Source of the DNA: Eulemur rufifrons
Taxonomy: Eukaryota > Chordata > Mammalia > Primates > Lemuridae
Length of the DNA stretch: 64,000 bases
Reading direction: 5' to 3'
Assembly: GCF_041146395.1 (NCBI RefSeq)
Contig: NW_027182923.1
Coordinates: forward strand, 130,001 to 194,000
In this document: positions 60,223 to 64,000 of the stretch, in pieces
Layout: each line of letters opens with the position of its first letter
Position numbering within the stretch: position 1 is the stretch's first letter
Notes under the pieces: model-generated
Seen by the model: the letters and a program-made list of their open reading frames with translations, nothing else
Database searches by the model: none
What the model was told of the DNA's origin: nothing
Made by a program: the position numbers and the translations under genes

Positions 60223-60436
60223 TAAATCTAATTCTCAGTCTTCTTGCTTTCTTAGAGTTTAGAAAGCCTACAATCCTCCCATGCCATGCGTGAAAGGAGG
60301 CTCTTCCACTGTGTCCTGAATGAACCGCTGGGGCCCATAACCAGAGTACGATAGAGTGGGTTCCTGGTGACAATCCCAGCCCCCTAACCCCCCCCCCCCG
60401 CCTAATGCAGACAAGGCCCGTGCCCTAAGCATAAAC
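60223..60436 (-). repeat. Core, type A, reverse orientation
   Basis: Plus strand reads ATTCTCAGTCTTCTTGCTTT to GTGCCCTAAGCATAAAC. It contains an unbroken run of ten or more C around 60,389-60,400, followed by GCCTAATGCAGAC. A 62-residue frame here (60,185-60,373, minus strand) is incidental. Confidence 0.9.
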
Positions 60437-60654
60437 TCTACACCTCACCCAAAACTCTAACCCTGAAAATAACATTTAACCCTGATTCTATTGCTCACCT
60501 TAGAATGTAAACCTCACCGTAACCTGAACTTTAACCTCTTATCCTAACGTTAATGCATAACACTTACCCTGAGATTAACCCCTATCCCATAATTCTAACC
60601 CTATCTCCTAGTCATAACTGTGACAACTAATCCCTAACCCTAATTCTAAACCAC

Positions 60655-60710
60655 TAACACTAACTGTTACCCTACGTAGTTACTGTTACGGTAACCTACT
60701 GTTACCCTAA
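60655..60710. repeat. Small palindromic insertion in the telomere array
   Basis: The sequence around 60,661-60,710 contains CCTACGTAG, GTTACGGTAAC and two ACTGTTACC-like steps. Corresponding positions of the left units simply read CCGTAACCCTACCTACAACCC, so this looks like a local inverted insertion or fold-back. Confidence 0.6.
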
Positions 60711-61597
60711 CACTGAACCTAACCCTTACTCCTAACGCCAAAGCTATGGCTAAAAATAATGCTAACCCTTGACCCTTTACCCTAACTCCTAACCCTAACC
60801 CTAATCCTAACCACTAAACCCAACCTTAGCTCTTAACCCTAACCCTAAACCTTACCCTGACGCCTAGACCTAACACTAACACTAAACTAACACCTAACCC
60901 TAATCATAACCCCTAAAGCTAACCCTAACCCTGAACCCTAAACCTAACTCTAACACTTAATACTAACTATATCCCTAACCCCTAACCCCAACCCTAACCC
61001 TAACCGTTAACCCTCACCCTAACCCTTAAACCGGACCCTAACACTAAATCTTAACCCTAAAGCTACGCCCAACCCTTAACCATAATCCTATCCCTTAACC
61101 CTAAACCTAACCCCTAACCCTAAACCTAACACTAACCCCAATCCTAATTCTAACCATAGCCCTTAATACATCACTACGCCTAACCCCTAACCCTAACCCT
61201 AACCCCTAATGCTAACCCTAACACTGAACCCTAAACCTAACCCTATCCCTAACCCTTAAACATAACTCTATCCCTAACCAATAATCCTAAGCCTAATCTT
61301 TAACCCTCACCCTAGAGCTTAACTCAAACCGTAACCCTAAGCCTAAACCCCAACCCTAACACTTAACACAAACCCTAAGCCTAAACACTTAACGCCAATC
61401 CTATCCTTTAATCCTAACACTAACCCTGATGCCTAATCCTAACCCTAACACTAACCCCAACCATAAATCTAACCCTAGCCCCTAACGCAAAACTAACCCC
61501 TAACCCTAACACTAACCCTAAATCCTAGTCCCTAACCACTAAACCTCACTTGAACCCTAACCCCTAACACCAAACCCTTAACCCTAACCATAACCCT

Positions 61598-61788
61598 ATT
61601 TCTCACACTACTTCCATTCTCAGAGTTAACCAAGCCTAAAATACAACCATGCAATGCGTGAGTAGAGTTTCCGCATGAGTCCTGCAAGTAGGTCTGGGCC
61701 AAAGGCCCAGGATCCGATGGTGTGGTGTCGCATGGAAACATTCTGCACCCTTCTCACCATAGATTACACAGGTCCTGTACCCTTAAAC
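61598..61788 (-). repeat. Core, type B, reverse orientation
   Basis: Plus strand reads TTCTCACACTACTTCCATTC to CACAGGTCCTGTACCCTTAA, with GAGTCCTGCAAGTAGGTCTG in the middle. The 69-residue minus-strand frame here is incidental. Confidence 0.9.
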
Positions 61789-62301
61789 TAACCGCCAAAT
61801 CAAAGCCCAAACACTGACCCTAACCCCTAACCCTACCTAAGCCCTGACCCTAATGCCCAACACTAACACTAAACGCTTACCCTAAACCTAACCCCTAAAT
61901 GTAACCTTAACCATGAACCCTAAACCTAACCCAAACCCCTAACCCTAACCATAACACTTAACTCTAACCCTAAACCTAACGTGAACACTTAACCCTAACC
62001 CTAACCCATAAACCTAACACTTAACCTTAACCCTAACCGTTAACCCTCACACTAAACCTTAACCCTAACCCTAATCCTAATCTTTAAGCCTAAACCTAGC
62101 ACTTAACCCTTACCCTGTACCAAAACCTAACCCCTAATCTTAACCCTAACCGTAAACCTTAAAGCTTAACCCTAAACCTAACTGTAACTGTTAAACCTAA
62201 CACTAACCTTTAACCCTGACCCTAACTGAAACCCCTAACCCTAAGCCCTCACCATAACAGTAACCTATATTGCTAACCCTAACCCTAATCCTAGCCCTAA
62301 C

Positions 62302-62506
62302 TTTAATTCTCAGACTTCTTGCTTTCTCAGAGTTTACAAAGCCTACAATCCTCCCATGCCATGTGTAGAAGGAGGCTTGGCCACTGTGTCCGGCATGAAA
62401 CCAAGGGGCCCATACCCAGTGTATGATAGAGTGGCTTCCGGCATCTATCCCAGCCCTCTAAGCCCCCTCCTAGAGCAGAGAGGGCTCGTGATATAAGCAT
62501 AAACAC
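62302..62506 (-). repeat. Core, type A, reverse orientation
   Basis: Plus strand reads AATTCTCAGACTTCTTGCTT to GGGCTCGTGATATAAGCATA. The G-rich/C-rich tract is reduced (CCCCCTCCTAGAGCAGAG). Confidence 0.9.
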
Positions 62507-63348
62507 TACCCCTCACCCATAACCCTAACCCTGAACATCACAGCTCACCCTGATACTATTGCTCACCTTAACACATCAACCTCACCATAACTCTAACTTG
62601 AACCTGTTATCCTAACGTTAATGCATAAGACTTACCCTAAGAACAACCCCTATCCCTTAATTCTAACCCTAACTCCTAGCCACAATTGTAACACCTAATC
62701 CCTAAGGCTAATTCAAAACTGCTAAACATTACCTTATCCCTACAAACTAACCCTAACCCTAACCGCTAACCCTAACCGTACACCTAAAAATAACCGTAAC
62801 ACTTGACACTTAACCCTAACCCTAAACCCTGATCCTAATCCTAACAATTAAACCTAACCCTAACTCTTAAGCCTAACACTAACACGTACCCTAATGCCTA
62901 GACCTAACCCTAAGAGTAAACGTAACCCCTAACCCTAACCCTAATCCCTAATGCTAACCCTAACACTGAACCCTAATCCTAAGCCTTAAACCTAACTCTA
63001 TCCTTAACCCATAACCCTAGCCCTAACCGTTAACCCTACACTAACCCTTAACTCGAACTGTAACCCTAACCCTTAAAACTAAACCTAACACTTAACGCTA
63101 ACCCTAAGCCTTAACGCTTAACCCTTATCCTATCCCTTAACCCTAACCCTAACCCATAAGGCTAACCCTAACCCCACTCTAAATCTAACCCTAGCCCCTA
63201 ACCCAACCCTAACCCCTAAGCCCTAACCCTATCACTAAACCCAACACCTACTCCCTAACCCCTAATCCTCACTCGAAGCTTAAGCCCTAACCCTAAGCCC
63301 TCTCCCTGACTAATCTTCATCCCTAACCCTAACCATAATCCTAACCCT

Positions 63349-63559
63349 AAATCTAATTCTCAGACTTCTTGCTATCTCAGAGTTTTAAAAGCCTACAATT
63401 CTCCAAAGCCATGCGTGAAAGCTGGCTCTGCCACAGTGTCCTGCATGAAACCCAGGAGCCCATACTCTGTGTACAATAGAGTGGGTTCCCGGGGACAATC
63501 ACAGCCCCCTAACTCCCCCTGCTAGTGCTGACAGGGCCCATGCCCTAAGCAAAAACCCT
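63349..63559 (-). repeat. Core, type A, reverse orientation (subtype like 46,351)
   Basis: Plus strand reads AATTCTCAGACTTCTTGCTA to GGGCCCATGCCCTAAGC. It has AGTTTTAAAAGCC and GAAAGCTGGCTCTGCCAC, close to the 46,351/50,438 subtype (GCAGAGCCGGCTTTC). It is followed by plain degenerate CCCTAA to the end of the window. Confidence 0.85.
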
Positions 63560-64000
63560 GCACCTCACCCATAACCCTAACTCTGAACATAACACCTAAC
63601 CCTGATGTTATTGTTCACCTTAACACGTAAACCTCACTGTAACCCTAACTTTAACCCCTATCCTAATGTTATTGCATAACACTTACCCTAAGAACAAACC
63701 CTATCCCTTAATTCTAAGCCTAACTCCTAGCATAACCGTAACACCTAATCCCTAACCTTAATTCTAAACTGCTAAACATTACCTTCACCCTACAAACAAC
63801 CCTAACACTAACCCTAACTCTAACCGCTAACCCTAACCCTAACCATTACCCTGATCATAATCCTAACAATTAAACCTAACCCTAATTCTTAACCCTAACA
63901 CGAACCATTACCATAATGCCTAGACCTAACCCTAACTGTAACCCTAACCCCTAACCCTAACCCTAACCGCTAATGCTAACCCTAACCCCGAACCCTAAAC

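Larger units (their letters stand above)
59556..64000 (-). repeat. Second CCCTAA-strand array with A and B cores
   Basis: Degenerate CCCTAA on the plus strand. The order going right is truncated B, A, B, A, A, and the first four mirror the B, A, B, A order left of the junction, with unequal spacing. It is diverged from the left array, lacks its near-identical 1.87-kb unit, and resembles the right arm in reverse. Stretches between cores hold only degenerate telomere-type repeat. Confidence 0.9.

Noticed and set aside
46351..63559. Cores as transposon insertions
   Set aside because: I found no terminal inverted repeats, target-site duplications, poly-A tail or coding region, and the cores keep one orientation relative to the TTAGGG strand, which random insertion would not give. 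An ancient insertion that later spread with the array remains possible.
1..64000. A real chromosome end or telomere
   Set aside because: The repeat is heavily degenerate, sequence continues through both orientation switches, and no terminal run of perfect TTAGGG is present. This is subtelomeric or interstitial.
1..64000. tRNA, rRNA or other structured RNA genes
   Set aside because: No tRNA-like A/B boxes with a cloverleaf, no rRNA segments and no snRNA motifs were recognised in the cores or the satellite.

Overview
No gene of any kind could be supported in this window. It is repetitive DNA from end to end, made of two materials: degenerate telomere-type repeat (CCCTAA on one strand, TTAGGG on the other) and a roughly 94-bp AT-richer satellite. 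The telomere unit is the six-base TTAGGG type, not the seven-base plant type. That fits vertebrates, many other animals, many fungi and some protists. The scale of gene-free repeat points to a large eukaryotic genome, probably subtelomeric, pericentromeric or interstitial-telomeric heterochromatin. The species cannot be named from the sequence.

Layout. (1) 1-23,135: CCCTAA-rich strand, organised as twelve complete tandem units of 1,864-1,883 bp plus a partial thirteenth; each complete unit carries one non-telomeric 'core' of about 215 bp. (2) 23,136-23,740: a transition with two diverged cores, called C and D here. (3) 23,741-40,383: about 94-bp satellite on the plus strand, containing four nearly identical 2,218-bp higher-order copies (27,783-36,658). 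(4) 40,384-45,155: the same satellite in reverse orientation. (5) 45,156-59,555: cores D and C again, inverted, then TTAGGG-rich strand with cores of type A and type B, mostly alternating. (6) 59,556-64,000: a second orientation switch back to CCCTAA, again with A and B cores.

Overall logic. Parts 1-5 form a large imperfect inverted repeat, ordered CCCTAA array, D/C transition, satellite, inverted satellite, inverted transition, TTAGGG array. The outer positions pair with a coordinate sum near 68,894. The left half has been amplified twice (the 1.87-kb unit about twelvefold, the 2.2-kb satellite block about fourfold), while the right half keeps roughly one diverged copy of each. At 59.55 kb the TTAGGG array meets a CCCTAA array head to head, the geometry expected of a telomere-telomere fusion or an inverted duplication.

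The most interesting inference is that all the non-telomeric sequence may come from one source. Cores A, B, C and D are diverged versions of one element, and the satellite monomer closely resembles the 3' half of that element. The short open reading frames in the window recur only because the DNA repeats, and none looks coding. In what follows 'G-sense' means the strand carrying TTAGGG.
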